Source: Flammeovirgaceae bacterium BBD 1991-12
Lineage (GTDB): Bacteria; Bacteroidota; Bacteroidia; Cytophagales; Cyclobacteriaceae
Assembly (NCBI GenBank): GCA_001657315.1
Contig: LYSV01000007.1
Location: forward strand, 1-64,000
DNA: 64,000 nucleotides
Direction of reading: 5' to 3'
Part shown: piece by piece, positions 17,431 through 27,059 of the stretch
Numbering within the stretch: position 1 is the first letter of the stretch
Layout: every line of letters starts with the position of its first letter
Made by a program: the position numbers and the translations under genes
Notes under the pieces: generated by a model
Database searches by the model: none
The model's input: only the letters and a program-made list of their open reading frames with translations
Told to the model about the DNA's origin: nothing

Positions 17431-18204
17431 TCACCATTCTATCTTCTCCCTATTCAGGAAAGAGGCTATTCCTTTTTGACAATCCTTGCTGGCCCTCGCT
17501 TTGGCATTCATTTCAGCTGCATAGTTCAGCCCGTCCTCCAATGTCATGGATTGTACCTCTGCAATCATTCTTTTGGTGAAAGCCATAGACTGTCCGCTAT
17601 TCTTCGTTATCAGCATATTGGTAAATTCCCCGATCTCACGGTCAAGGTCTGCGGCATCCGTCACCTTGTTGATCATTCCATAGCGTTGAGCATCAGCAGC
17701 GGAGACCAATTCCCCTGTGAGTAAAAGCTCCCGGGCACGTGCCTCACCCAGTTTTCTTAACAGAAAAACCTTTACAATGGCAGGTACGAATCCTATCCGT
17801 ACTTCGGTGTAACCAAATTTTGCTTCAGGAACGGCAAAGGAAAAATCACAAACCGTAGCCAATCCACAGCCTCCGGCTATCGCATGACCGTTGATCCGGG
17901 CTACAACTACCTTATCAAGTGTATAGATCTGCTGAAAGAGCTCTTTGAGATGTATAGAATCCTGCAGATTCTCTTTATAGGTGTTTTTTTGCAGTTTTTG
18001 TAACGAGGCCAGATCCGCTCCGGCGCAAAACACGTCACCATTGGCCCTTAGTACAATCACCTTTACCTCATTACTCTCAGAGGCACTGGTAAAAGCCTGC
18101 TTCAACTCACTCACCATCTGGTCATTTAGCGCATTCCGCTTGTCCGGCCGGTTCAGTGTAATGTATCCCGTTCTGTCTTCGATATCAAACTGTACAAATT
18201 CCAT
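17431..18204 (-). CDS. Enoyl-CoA hydratase/isomerase family protein (methylglutaconyl-CoA hydratase-like)
   Basis: Crotonase-fold enzyme of 257 residues acting on acyl-CoA thioesters in the cytoplasm. The oxyanion-hole segments are FCAGADLASL near residue 60 and NGHAIAGGCGLATVCD near 105. The catalytic-loop region is FGYTEVRIGFVPAIV near 130, with Glu at the position used by hydratases. The overall pattern is closest to the LiuC-like methylglutaconyl-CoA hydratases of leucine breakdown, though no other leucine genes lie nearby, so this assignment is tentative. It begins nine bases after the comEC stop and is the last gene of a phoH/GNAT/comEC operon. Confidence 0.88.
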   Translation of the reverse strand: MEFVQFDIEDRTGYITLNRPDKRNALNDQMVSELKQAFTSASESNEVKVIVLRANGDVFCAGADLASLQKLQKNTYKENLQDSIHLKELFQQIYTLDKVVVARINGHAIAGGCGLATVCDFSFAVPEAKFGYTEVRIGFVPAIVKVFLLRKLGEARARELLLTGELVSAADAQRYGMINKVTDAADLDREIGEFTNMLITKNSGQSMAFTKRMIAEVQSMTLEDGLNYAAEMNAKARASKDCQKGIASFLNREKIEW

Positions 18205-18213
18205 GCTATAAGG

Positions 18214-20298
18214 TTAAATTATCACTTGCAGGGCTCCCTCGTGAAAAACAGAGTAGTAGTTCAGTCCCCGCTCCTCTGCCTGCTGCTTTAGAATATCTGC
18301 CCTCGATCGGTACAGTGAGCCGTCCAGGATCAGCAGACCAAAGTCAAAGTTGTCCCTGAGCCAAGCAATGTCTTTCCGGCAACCTCGGCCATAAACAAGG
18401 TAATCCACCTGTGGCTTTTCCGTAAAAGTCAACGTTGGATGCAAGCCGTTCAGTACGGCTATCTTTTTTCCTCCAACCACCATTATCTTCAAACCTTTCA
18501 GACCGGATGAAGCACCAGTTCTTATATCCCACGCATTTACGGCTGACATGAGATGATTCGGGGCAATATGGAACCCTTTTTTATTGCTGTTTTGTGCCAA
18601 AACACTGTCTGTCCATAATGTGGACTTTCTTTGTGAAATGAGGTCAATAGCGGTATGACCACTGATCCTGTAAAATGTAATGCTGTCTTTGGAAAGGTTA
18701 TGGTAGGTCCTCATTCCTGCCGACATAAGGAAAAGCGCCGCAAAAAACCCAAACAGGGAAAACAGCGGGAATCGTTTGTACACAAGAAACAATGAGAGGA
18801 AAAGCGTAAATCCAATGATATACCATTGCTGTTCAGGCGTAATGTAGAGGTCAGTAACATGACTGTAGGGGATCTTTTCAATACCCAATACAATAAAATT
18901 GACCACTGAAACCACGCCTTTTAGCATGTAACCTATTGCACCGGCTATCACCGGTATGATGCTGAACAACAATAAGGAAAGACCACCTACCAAAATGAGG
19001 AACGCACCCGGAATGACCACCAGGTTGGTTATAAAAAACAAAGACGGAAACTGATGAAAGTAATACAACCCTAAAGGAAAAGTAGCCAGTTGAGCTGCTA
19101 TGGAAACCGCCGTGATCGACCAGACTTTATCCAGAAACCAGCTTTCTGTCGACAAGAGATTATAGATCTTCGGTTGTAGAAATACGATACCCAGGACCGC
19201 CATGTAGGAAAGCTGAAAGCCCACTGACATGATCAGCCACGGTTGTACAACAAGTAATAAAAGCGCTGAAGCTGCCAGGGTGTTGTAAATATTCGTTTTT
19301 CGGCGGCTGGTTTTGGCAATCGACAGAAAGGAAAACATGGTTGCTGCCCGTAATACAGATGGCGTAAAACCTGTCATCATGGCGTACCCCCAAAGGACCG
19401 TCAGGCTCACCAGGGCCAGTATCCACCGGCCGTATTTGTCATTCTGAAGCCCGTGTAACAAAAAGGAAATCAGAAGGTAAATAATGCCCAGATGAAGTCC
19501 GGAGACGGCCAGCACGTGCATGGCTCCCGAAGCCGCATAAGCATTCATTATTTCATTGTCCAGTCCATCCTTTATCCCCAGGACCAGTGCCAGCGCTATG
19601 CTCCTTTCCCGCTCACCAGGAATGTAATGTGTGAATTGATCCTGTGCCCAGTCCCGTAGCCTGTAACTCAATGCGATCACCGGATTTCCCTGATCAGACG
19701 CTATTTTTTTAAAACCTTTACGTATAAAGTGCTGATGATAGATGTTTTTGAAGGCCAGAAAACGTTTGTAGTCAAATTCACCCGGATTTTGCGGGGGATA
19801 CAGTTTCCGCGGAGCGCCTGACATCAGCAGTACGTCACCATAGCCCGGCAGTGTCATGCCCTTTGACAGATACAAATAGACCCTGCCGTTGGAAGGTTTC
19901 CATACACCTGAATCCCTGACAGCCAGTACACGCCCCAAAAAACGATGGGTGGCAGGTTTTTCCTGCCCATTGTCAGCTACCACCACCTTGTATGCTGAAA
20001 CATCACTGTAATGAACAAGGTGATTTTCTTCATTCCTCCCATCAAAAAGGATGGAATTAAGATAACCCAGTGAAAAAAATGAGGCAAAGGAAAAAACAGC
20101 CAGCACCAGATTGAATGTATGGAACCTCCTGCGTGTAAGAAAGAACCAAAGCGTGACATAGGTTCCTATGAATACCAGGCAAGTTGTTAACGCGTGTTTT
20201 ACAGTGGCAAGCTGAGGAAAGCAGATAGCTGTGACGATGCCACAAATGAAAAAGAAGGTAACCCTGACAAGCGCGTATGGAGTCCAGCGGATCCCCAC
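18214..20298 (-). CDS. ComEC/Rec2 family DNA-uptake channel protein
   Basis: Inner-membrane channel proposed to carry single-stranded DNA during natural transformation. It has 694 residues. N-terminal helices lead into a DUF4131-like periplasmic part with the RVYLYLSKGMTLPGYGDVLL segment, then the competence domain with ALALVLGIKDGLDNEIMNAY and ASGAMHVLAVSGLHLGIIY at about residues 220-270. Many helices follow. The C-terminal 150 residues lack the metallo-beta-lactamase motifs (HxHxDH) of long ComEC proteins, as is common in Bacteroidota. The start codon is GTG at 20298, two bases after the GNAT gene. Nothing else for competence is seen here. Confidence 0.9.
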   Translation of the reverse strand: MGIRWTPYALVRVTFFFICGIVTAICFPQLATVKHALTTCLVFIGTYVTLWFFLTRRRFHTFNLVLAVFSFASFFSLGYLNSILFDGRNEENHLVHYSDVSAYKVVVADNGQEKPATHRFLGRVLAVRDSGVWKPSNGRVYLYLSKGMTLPGYGDVLLMSGAPRKLYPPQNPGEFDYKRFLAFKNIYHQHFIRKGFKKIASDQGNPVIALSYRLRDWAQDQFTHYIPGERERSIALALVLGIKDGLDNEIMNAYAASGAMHVLAVSGLHLGIIYLLISFLLHGLQNDKYGRWILALVSLTVLWGYAMMTGFTPSVLRAATMFSFLSIAKTSRRKTNIYNTLAASALLLLVVQPWLIMSVGFQLSYMAVLGIVFLQPKIYNLLSTESWFLDKVWSITAVSIAAQLATFPLGLYYFHQFPSLFFITNLVVIPGAFLILVGGLSLLLFSIIPVIAGAIGYMLKGVVSVVNFIVLGIEKIPYSHVTDLYITPEQQWYIIGFTLFLSLFLVYKRFPLFSLFGFFAALFLMSAGMRTYHNLSKDSITFYRISGHTAIDLISQRKSTLWTDSVLAQNSNKKGFHIAPNHLMSAVNAWDIRTGASSGLKGLKIMVVGGKKIAVLNGLHPTLTFTEKPQVDYLVYGRGCRKDIAWLRDNFDFGLLILDGSLYRSRADILKQQAEERGLNYYSVFHEGALQVII

Positions 20299-20300
20299 CT

Positions 20301-20735
20301 TTAAAGGGTTCTGGTCATTTTCTGATGCTCAATGCCACATTCCAAAAATCTTTCTCCTTCCTCTCTGAAACCATATTTTGTATACAGCGGCATGGCATTT
20401 ACCTGAGCGTTAAGGTACAATCGCCGGACGTTTGCAGCACGGCTCGAAATATGATCGATCATAGCCTCCATCATCTTACCAGCCACCCCTTTTTTTCTGA
20501 ACTCTGAAAGGGTGGCAAATCTCTCCAGCTTACAGCCCTCTTCAGTAAGGCGCCACCGGCAGGTACCGGCAGGGATTCCGTTGGCCAGTGCCAGAAAATG
20601 ATGGGATAAACTATCAAATTCATCAAATTCATCCGCTCTGTCAATCTTTTGTTCTTCAATATACACGGCCTCTCTGATGCGAAAGCCTTTTTTCAGATCA
20701 TCTTCATTGTCTATATGGAATACCTCAATATTCAC
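20301..20735 (-). CDS. GNAT family N-acetyltransferase
   Basis: Protein of 144 residues with the GNAT acetyl-CoA loop FRKKGVAGKMMEAMIDH around residues 82-98 and the late block LNAQVNAMPLYTKYGFREEG near 110-130, which is typical of the ElaA-like/YjcF-like branch. It starts at GTG 20735 and overlaps the end of phoH by 11 bases, so it is translationally coupled to it. Two bases separate it from comEC. The substrate is unknown. Confidence 0.85.
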   Translation of the reverse strand: MNIEVFHIDNEDDLKKGFRIREAVYIEEQKIDRADEFDEFDSLSHHFLALANGIPAGTCRWRLTEEGCKLERFATLSEFRKKGVAGKMMEAMIDHISSRAANVRRLYLNAQVNAMPLYTKYGFREEGERFLECGIEHQKMTRTL

Positions 20736-21684
20736 CGTCTTCCTTACCGTTTTCTATCCTGTCATAGGCGGCGATAATATCCTTAACGATCCTGTGGCGG
20801 ATCACGTCCTTGCCCGTGAGTTCCACAAAACCAATTCCTTCTACATCCTTCAGAATGTCGGCAGCCTCTATCAGACCGGACTTCTGCTTCTTGGGAAGGT
20901 CTATCTGAGAGGTATCGCCGGTGATGATAACCTTTGAGTTGGGCCCCATACGCGTCAGGAACATCTTGATCTGCATAGGAGTGGTATTCTGGGCCTCATC
21001 CAGCAGGATAAATGCATTGTTCAGGGTCCTTCCCCGCATATAGGCCAACGGCGCGATCTCGATCACATTATTCTCCATGTAGTACTTCAGCTTTTCAGCA
21101 GGGATCATGTCATAAAGAGCATCGTAAATAGGTCTGAGATAGGGATCCAGCTTTTCTTTCAGATCACCGGGTAAAAAGCCCAGCGTCTCGCCTGCCTCTA
21201 CCGCCGGACGGGTGATAATGATCTTTTTCACCTGTTTGTTTTTCAGCGCTTTCACAGCGAGGGCCACGGAAATGTAGGTCTTACCTGTACCGGCCGGGCC
21301 CAAAGCAAAGACCAGATCATTGTCCTTCACCGAATAGACCAGTTTCTGCTGATTCAGCGTTTTAGGTTTGATGGTGAAGCCGCGCGTTCCGTAGATAAGC
21401 ACCTCCTCCTTCTCAGGAAGACCCTCCTCCGCCTCCTTGGAAAGATAATTCTGAACGTTCTCCGCTGTTACCTTGCCATATTTATGATAATGCTGTACGA
21501 GTGAGTTAATAATGTCATTGATCTTAAGAAGATCTGTGCTGGAGCCCTTTATACGTATTTCGTTGCCACGCGAAACAATTTTGCTTTTTGGAAATGCTGA
21601 AGCTACCTCGTTGATGTTTTTGTTTTCTACTCCCAGAAAGTCAAGAAGCGATACATTTTCAAGTGTAATGACTTTTTCTACCAA
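20725..21684 (-). CDS. PhoH family ATPase
   Basis: Predicted RNA-associated ATPase of 319 residues, conserved in most bacteria and often linked to RNA processing or stress. It has an N-terminal KH-like part (SKIVSRGNEIRIKGS), Walker A GPAGTGKTYIS near residue 134, the TRPAVEAGETLGFLPGDLKEK helix region, and Walker B FILLDEAQNTT near 225. The frame begins at TTG 21684 (giving MVEKVITLENVS); no ATG fits. It is the first gene of a four-gene minus-strand operon ending with the enoyl-CoA hydratase. Confidence 0.93.
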   Translation of the reverse strand: MVEKVITLENVSLLDFLGVENKNINEVASAFPKSKIVSRGNEIRIKGSSTDLLKINDIINSLVQHYHKYGKVTAENVQNYLSKEAEEGLPEKEEVLIYGTRGFTIKPKTLNQQKLVYSVKDNDLVFALGPAGTGKTYISVALAVKALKNKQVKKIIITRPAVEAGETLGFLPGDLKEKLDPYLRPIYDALYDMIPAEKLKYYMENNVIEIAPLAYMRGRTLNNAFILLDEAQNTTPMQIKMFLTRMGPNSKVIITGDTSQIDLPKKQKSGLIEAADILKDVEGIGFVELTGKDVIRHRIVKDIIAAYDRIENGKEDGEY

Positions 21685-21850
21685 ACGCTATTTAATTTTA
21701 GATACAATTTTTAATGGGTAAAATTTAGTTAATTTTGGCCAGACAAAAATACACAATTAACCAATGCTGGTCAAAATCTATCCTGTCAGGCAAGGGTTAA
21801 TTGATAAATCGTTTACCTTAAGTTAACGTGATTTTCATCGCTGACAGCAC

Positions 21851-22624
21851 ATGGCCATAATCACATTTTTATCTGATTTCGGGCAGAGTGACCATTATGT
21901 GTCAGCAGTAAAGGCGAAGATCCTTTCCATCAATTCCGGCATTCACATTGTAGATATCAGCCATCACATTCAATCCTGCGACATAGCCCACGCTTCCTAT
22001 GTTCTCCGGTCCGTTTTTCGAGATTTTCCGCAAGGTACGGTCCATATGGTGGCTGTGAATTCCATAGGACAGCAGGGTGACAAGTATATAGCGCTCGAAC
22101 TGGCCGGGCATTATTTTGTTGGTACCGATAATGGTCTTTTTGGCCTTATCAGTGAAGAGGACGCCCGGTTTCAGGTAGACATTAACTCCATTAATCCTGT
22201 GCAAACCACCTTTCCGGCGAAGCTGATCTTTGCTCCGGCTGCCGCCAAACTGGCCTGCAACACCTCCATTCAGGACCTGGGCAAGTCACTACCGAATTAC
22301 AAAAAGATGCTTGGAAGGCACCTGAAGGCCAATAAAACCCTGATCTCAGGGCATGTCATACGTGTGGATCACTATGGCAACCTCGTTTCCAATATTGACA
22401 AAAGTACCTTCGACATTTTGAGCAAGGAGAAAAAATACAACATAACCTTTGGCAGGGAAAACACAAGCCGGATCAATGACAGCATCAACAGGGTAGAGGC
22501 CGGAGACCTGTTTGTGATCTTCAACGATCTTGGTTTTCTGGAGATCGGGATCAACCAGGGAAATGCTTCTGAACTACTTGGACTGGGTTATGATAGTCCG
22601 GTGATGATAAACTTTGACGAATAA
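21851..22624 (+). CDS. S-adenosyl-L-methionine hydrolase (SAM hydroxide adenosyltransferase, DUF62 family)
   Basis: Cytoplasmic enzyme of the chlorinase/fluorinase superfamily; most bacterial members split SAM into adenosine and methionine rather than halogenating it. It has 257 residues. The N-terminal signature ITFLSDFGQSDHYVSAVKA includes the nucleotide-binding Asp, and HYFVGTDNGLFGLI follows near residue 88. The C-terminal domain has VIRVDHYGNLVSNI near 170. There is no halide-loop insertion to suggest fluorinase activity. Its TAA and the ATG of the next gene share a base (TAATG at 22622), so the two are translationally coupled. Confidence 0.9.
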   Translation: MAIITFLSDFGQSDHYVSAVKAKILSINSGIHIVDISHHIQSCDIAHASYVLRSVFRDFPQGTVHMVAVNSIGQQGDKYIALELAGHYFVGTDNGLFGLISEEDARFQVDINSINPVQTTFPAKLIFAPAAAKLACNTSIQDLGKSLPNYKKMLGRHLKANKTLISGHVIRVDHYGNLVSNIDKSTFDILSKEKKYNITFGRENTSRINDSINRVEAGDLFVIFNDLGFLEIGINQGNASELLGLGYDSPVMINFDE

Positions 22625-22923
22625 TGCTCATAAGGATTGTAAGAATGACCTTTCAGGAAGATAAGGTGGAGGATTTTATAGAGGTATTCAACCAAAGCAA
22701 GGACCTGATCCTCAACTTTGAGGGATGCAGGCACCTTGAGCTTCATCAGGATTACCATCAACCCAATATTTTTGCTACCTACAGTATCTGGCAGAATGAC
22801 GCGTCACTTGACAATTACAGGCATTCCGAACTGTTTGAAGCAGTATGGGCAAAAACGAAACCATTGTTCAGGGAAAAACCTTTCGCCTTTTCCAACCGGC
22901 TGTATATGAAAGTTGGTTCCTGA
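22624..22923 (+). CDS. Antibiotic biosynthesis monooxygenase (ABM) domain protein
   Basis: Small ferredoxin-like protein of 99 residues in the ABM/YgiN group, which includes quinol monooxygenases and haem-degrading enzymes. Typical features are the opening IRIVRMTFQEDKVEDFIEVF, FEGCRHLELHQD near residue 33, and a HSELFEAVWAKTKPLF helix near 70. The start codon overlaps the stop of the SAM hydrolase gene. Whether it is catalytic is unclear. Confidence 0.85.
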   Translation: MLIRIVRMTFQEDKVEDFIEVFNQSKDLILNFEGCRHLELHQDYHQPNIFATYSIWQNDASLDNYRHSELFEAVWAKTKPLFREKPFAFSNRLYMKVGS

Positions 22924-23070
22924 CGAAGTTTCCAGTATTGAATGATGTGAAGAAGATTTGACATTTTAGTAGTTGTTCCCTTATATTGGAATTGACCCGT
23001 AAAAGCAGGCTGACTGTACGCTATTACACAGTCCCAACAAAATGACTCCCCCACACGTTGAAAATTCATT

Positions 23071-23442
23071 ATGACGGTATTTTCAGAAAAAAAAAGAAAG
23101 AATAAAATACAGTCAGGCAGCATGTTTGCAATGCTGTTCGCCATTTATTTTATGCTTTGCGGATGCGGCCTCTCCATTCTGCTGGAACTTGGTGATATTC
23201 ACCTTCATGGGCTCAGGAGTACTGTTGAACTTATGAATCAGCTGGAAGAAACGCTGCCCACTGATGATACCCCGGAAGAAAAAAAGGAACTTTCAGATAC
23301 TGCGGACTGGTATTTAAGATCTGCCGATCATCACGAAAAGGCAAACTTCCATACCGCAGACCTTACCCCGGTATCTCTTTCTCACCAATTTGCCATTAAG
23401 GAGTACGATTCTGAGATCGTGTCTCCACCACCGGAGGTTTAG
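23071..23442 (+). CDS. Hypothetical single-pass membrane protein
   Basis: 123 residues with no recognised family. A basic N-terminus (SEKKRKNKIQ) precedes one helix (MFAMLFAIYFMLCGCGLSIL, residues 18-37), then an acidic, probably periplasmic tail with several His (HLHGL, SADHHEKANFH). It lies 91 bases before the SulP transporter gene on the same strand and could be an accessory to it; this rests on position only. Confidence 0.5.
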   Translation: MTVFSEKKRKNKIQSGSMFAMLFAIYFMLCGCGLSILLELGDIHLHGLRSTVELMNQLEETLPTDDTPEEKKELSDTADWYLRSADHHEKANFHTADLTPVSLSHQFAIKEYDSEIVSPPPEV

Positions 23443-23533
23443 GCACTCGATACCTTACTTTCAAACACTGTTATACCATTAATCTGTAACTTTATATACA
23501 GACTTTTACATTATATCCCAAACCAAAACATAC

Positions 23534-25174
23534 ATGTTATCTCATATAAAATCCGATTTACCAGCCGGATTGGTAGTTTTTTTAGTAGCCGTTCCGCTAT
23601 GCCTGGGCATTGCCCTCGCTTCAGAAGCTCCACTGTTTTCAGGTATTATTGCCGGTATAGTAGGTGGAACAGTTGTTGCGCTCATTAGTGGTTCACGTAT
23701 TGGTGTCAGCGGACCGGCAGCAGGACTGGCGGTCATTGTAGCAGATTCCATTGCCAAACTGGGCACAAACGCAGAGGGCGTATTCGATATGGAAAGAGGC
23801 TTTGGCCTGTTTCTTTCAGCTCTTGTTATTGCCGGAGTTTTTCAGCTTATCCTGGCATTTTTAAGGGCCGGGATCATTGGGTATTATTTTCCCAACTCGG
23901 TCATCAAAGGCATGCTGTCCGGCATTGGCATTATCATCATTCTGAAACAGATCCCGCATGCCCTGGGGCATGATGTCATCCCGGACGGATTCCTGGGGTT
24001 CTTTCAGAAAGATGGTGAGAACACGTTTACGGAGATCATAGTATCACTCCAGAATATTAACCCTGCCGCTGTGATCATTACGGTTATTTCCATGGTCATA
24101 CTGATACTTTGGGAACAGAATTTTATGAAAAGGATAAAGTTCTTTCAGATTGTCCAGGGGCCCCTTGTGGTAGTACTGGCCGGTATTCTGCTTAACAGAT
24201 ATTTCTTCATTACAGACGGCTTACATTTGGATACTGACGAAATGGTGAACATACCACTTCCTGATGAGGCCGGAGGATTCGTTGGCCTGTTTGCTTCTCC
24301 GGACTGGAGTGAGGTATTTACCTGGAACATCTTTTTGGTGGCATTCACCCTGGCCATAGTAGCCAGCCTTGAAACGCTGCTATGTGTGGAGGCTACAGAT
24401 AAGCTCGATCCTGACAAGAATGTTACCCCTACCAACCGCGAGCTTCTGGCCCAGGGAGCGGGGAACCTCGTTTCGGGTCTGATCGGCGGACTTCCGGTGA
24501 CACAGGTTATAGTGAGAAGCTCAGCAAATATACAGTCCGGGGGAAAAACCAAAATGGCGGCTTTCACCCATGGTGTGCTGCTGCTGTTCAGTGCCATGTT
24601 CATACCCGATATTCTGAATATGATCCCCTTGTCCAGCCTCGCGGCTATCCTGTTCCTGGTGGGTTTTAAGCTGGCAAAGCCTTCCCTTTTCAGGGAAATG
24701 GCTGGAAAAGGTAATGCCCAGTTTTATCCATTCCTCATCACCATATTGGGAATTGTATTTACCGACCTGCTCATTGGCATAGGGATAGGGTTGGCTGTAG
24801 CCATTTTCCTGATCCTGTATAAAAACTTCACCACTCCCTTTAGCTTTAAGGAAGATCATCAACCGGGAAAACCCATTGAGATCAAGCTGAGTGAAAATGT
24901 GACGTTCCTGAATAAGGCAGGGATCATGCAGGCACTGAATGTCATACCTTCCGGCAGCGAGGTGATCCTGGATGCCACGGCATCCAAGTACATTCATCCT
25001 GACGTGGTAGAAATACTCGACGACTTTAAGATACACGCAGAAAAAACAGGGATCATGCTGGAAATAAAAGGTGATTTTCATGAAGAGCGACTGAACCACC
25101 TTGACCTGCTCAAAAATTCAGTGTCCGATTCCAATCAGCAAAAATCCTATATTGAAAGTGTATTCAGGTCGTAA
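23534..25174 (+). CDS. SulP family inorganic anion transporter
   Basis: Inner-membrane permease for sulfate or bicarbonate, 546 residues. The N-terminal signature is VFLVAVPLCLGIALASEAPL around residues 15-34, with further helices rich in small residues (SGPAAGLAVIVADSIA, ATLLCVEATDKLDP region, and QVIVRSSANIQSGGKTKMAA near 325). A C-terminal STAS domain occupies about 440-530 (VTFLNKAGIMQALN, VILDATASKYIH). Sulfate or bicarbonate cannot be told apart from sequence. It is 3 kb from the sulfatase-rich PUL but on the opposite strand and not part of that operon. Confidence 0.92.
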   Translation: MLSHIKSDLPAGLVVFLVAVPLCLGIALASEAPLFSGIIAGIVGGTVVALISGSRIGVSGPAAGLAVIVADSIAKLGTNAEGVFDMERGFGLFLSALVIAGVFQLILAFLRAGIIGYYFPNSVIKGMLSGIGIIIILKQIPHALGHDVIPDGFLGFFQKDGENTFTEIIVSLQNINPAAVIITVISMVILILWEQNFMKRIKFFQIVQGPLVVVLAGILLNRYFFITDGLHLDTDEMVNIPLPDEAGGFVGLFASPDWSEVFTWNIFLVAFTLAIVASLETLLCVEATDKLDPDKNVTPTNRELLAQGAGNLVSGLIGGLPVTQVIVRSSANIQSGGKTKMAAFTHGVLLLFSAMFIPDILNMIPLSSLAAILFLVGFKLAKPSLFREMAGKGNAQFYPFLITILGIVFTDLLIGIGIGLAVAIFLILYKNFTTPFSFKEDHQPGKPIEIKLSENVTFLNKAGIMQALNVIPSGSEVILDATASKYIHPDVVEILDDFKIHAEKTGIMLEIKGDFHEERLNHLDLLKNSVSDSNQQKSYIESVFRS

Positions 25175-25361
25175 AACATATGGAAATACAGCAGGTATCC
25201 ATACCATACACTCCGCCTTCCGGGTTTGGCGATATATGATGTACTTCGGTTGTCCTGTTTCCTTTACCAATTAAAGTTCGCAGGTGATGCCAGCCTGTGT
25301 TGGCAAGATGATTTTTGTTTTATTCAACTAAATTTAAAAAGTATACGTTATTTAGGAAGGT

Positions 25362-27059
25362 ATGAGCGGTACCAGGATCAAAGAAAAGAGAAATCGGATG
25401 ACAATAGTAAAAAGAACACTGATGATCACAGGTCTGTTGACTTTTATGTCCATAGGCCTGATATCATTTACCAACCCCGGCAAACGTTATTTTGAAATAG
25501 CCAAGAACCTCGACATTTTCGCCACACTGTTCAAGGAGGTGAATACACTGTATGTGGATGAGATCAATCCCAACAAGGTGATAAAAGTGGGGATTGACGC
25601 AATGTTAAGATCACTTGACCCGTACACCAACTATATTCCTGAGGATGACATAGAGGACTTCCGTACACAAAGTACGGGACAGTATGGTGGTATAGGAGCT
25701 GTTACCAGCACACTGGACGGCAAGATCAAGGTAGTAATGGTAATGGAGGGCTACTCCGCTCAAAAAAATGGCCTCAAAATAGGTGATGAGGTAATAAGGA
25801 TCAACGATGTAGAGGTCCATAACCTTACCCGGGAGGAAACCAGTGAGCTGATGAAAGGACAGGCCGATACCCCGGTAAGTTTGACTGTGAAGCGCTACGG
25901 CATGAAGGAACCTCTGATCCTGAATTTCAAAAGGGAGAAAATAACGGTAGATAACGTGCCTTACTTCGGTATGGTAGCTGAAGATGTGGGTTATGTAAAG
26001 CTGACCGAGTTCAAAATGCAGGCTGGTAAAGAGGTCAAGAATGCGGTAACTGAATTAAAAAAGCAAGGTGCCGAAAAGGTCATTCTTGACCTGAGAGGCA
26101 ATCCCGGGGGATTACTTATTGAAGCGGTGAACATTGTGAACATATTCGTTCCGAAGGGCAAAGAGGTAGTATCCACCAAGGGGAAGGTTACGGAAAACAA
26201 CGCCGTTTACAAAACCCTTAATGCCCCTGTGGATACTGAGATCCCACTGGCCGTGCTGATCAACAGTGCCAGTGCTTCAGCTTCTGAAATTGTGGCCGGC
26301 ACCATACAGGATTACGACCGTGGATTGGTGGTAGGCCAAAAATCATTCGGAAAAGGCCTTGTACAGATCACCAGGCCACTATCCTACAACTCTCAGTTAA
26401 AGGTGACCACTGCCAAGTATTACACCCCAAGCGGCAGATGTATACAGGCGCTGGACTACAGCCACAGGAATCCTGACGGCAGTGTGGGTAAGGTACCTGA
26501 CAGCCTGAAACGTGAATTTAAAACTGTTAATAACCGGTCAGTATTCGATGGAGGAGGTGTGGATCCGGATGTTTTGGTAGAAAAGGAGACACTTGCTTCT
26601 ATCGCTCATTCTCTTTACGTAAAGGGACACATTTTTGATTACGCTACAAAATACTTTTATGAACACCCTGATAAAGCTGACTTGAAAAACATTGAACTGA
26701 CGCCCGCCGAGTATGAAGACTTCAAAGAATGGTTGAAAGATAAGGACTATAGCTACACCACCAGTGTGGAACGCAACCTTGACCGTCTTATGGAGAGGGC
26801 AAAAGAAGAAAAGTACTACGAGAAGATCAAGGAGCAGCTGTATTCTCTTGATGCGACCGTGATCAAAAGTAAGGAAAATGATCTCGACGATTTTAAGGGG
26901 CAGATCATAAAACTTCTGGAGGAAGAGATCGCTTCCCGGTATCATTTTGAAAAAGGATCTATAGAAACCTCTTTCGATGATGATCCCGATATCATTCAGG
27001 CTGTTGATCTGCTGGGAAACTCCCAACAATATACAAGGCTTCTGAGCACTGAAAATTAA
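25362..27059 (+). CDS. CtpA-type S41 family carboxy-terminal processing peptidase
   Basis: Envelope serine protease of 565 residues with a signal-anchor (MTIVKRTLMITGLLTFMSIG; Met13 is an equally likely start). The order is an N-terminal helical part, a PDZ domain at about residues 100-180 (GLKIGDEVIRINDVEVHN), and an S41 core with VILDLRGNPGGLLIEAVNI near 240. The Ser/Lys dyad lies in SASASASEIVAG near 305 and GQKSFGKGLVQ near 325. A helical C-terminal tail of about 150 residues follows. Such proteases trim secreted or membrane proteins and take part in cell-wall enzyme turnover. The stop codon abuts the ATG of the next gene (TAAATG). Confidence 0.93.
   Translation: MSGTRIKEKRNRMTIVKRTLMITGLLTFMSIGLISFTNPGKRYFEIAKNLDIFATLFKEVNTLYVDEINPNKVIKVGIDAMLRSLDPYTNYIPEDDIEDFRTQSTGQYGGIGAVTSTLDGKIKVVMVMEGYSAQKNGLKIGDEVIRINDVEVHNLTREETSELMKGQADTPVSLTVKRYGMKEPLILNFKREKITVDNVPYFGMVAEDVGYVKLTEFKMQAGKEVKNAVTELKKQGAEKVILDLRGNPGGLLIEAVNIVNIFVPKGKEVVSTKGKVTENNAVYKTLNAPVDTEIPLAVLINSASASASEIVAGTIQDYDRGLVVGQKSFGKGLVQITRPLSYNSQLKVTTAKYYTPSGRCIQALDYSHRNPDGSVGKVPDSLKREFKTVNNRSVFDGGGVDPDVLVEKETLASIAHSLYVKGHIFDYATKYFYEHPDKADLKNIELTPAEYEDFKEWLKDKDYSYTTSVERNLDRLMERAKEEKYYEKIKEQLYSLDATVIKSKENDLDDFKGQIIKLLEEEIASRYHFEKGSIETSFDDDPDIIQAVDLLGNSQQYTRLLSTEN

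Noticed and set aside
21851-22624. Fluorinase or chlorinase activity for the SAM-dependent enzyme
   Set aside because: No halogenase-type insertion loop or halometabolite genes are seen; the common SAM hydrolase activity is the better reading.
23534-25174. SulP transporter as part of the sulfatase PUL (sulfate export or import)
   Set aside because: It is on the opposite strand, 3 kb away, with unrelated S41 peptidase and hydrolase genes in between, and it is common in genomes without sulfatases.
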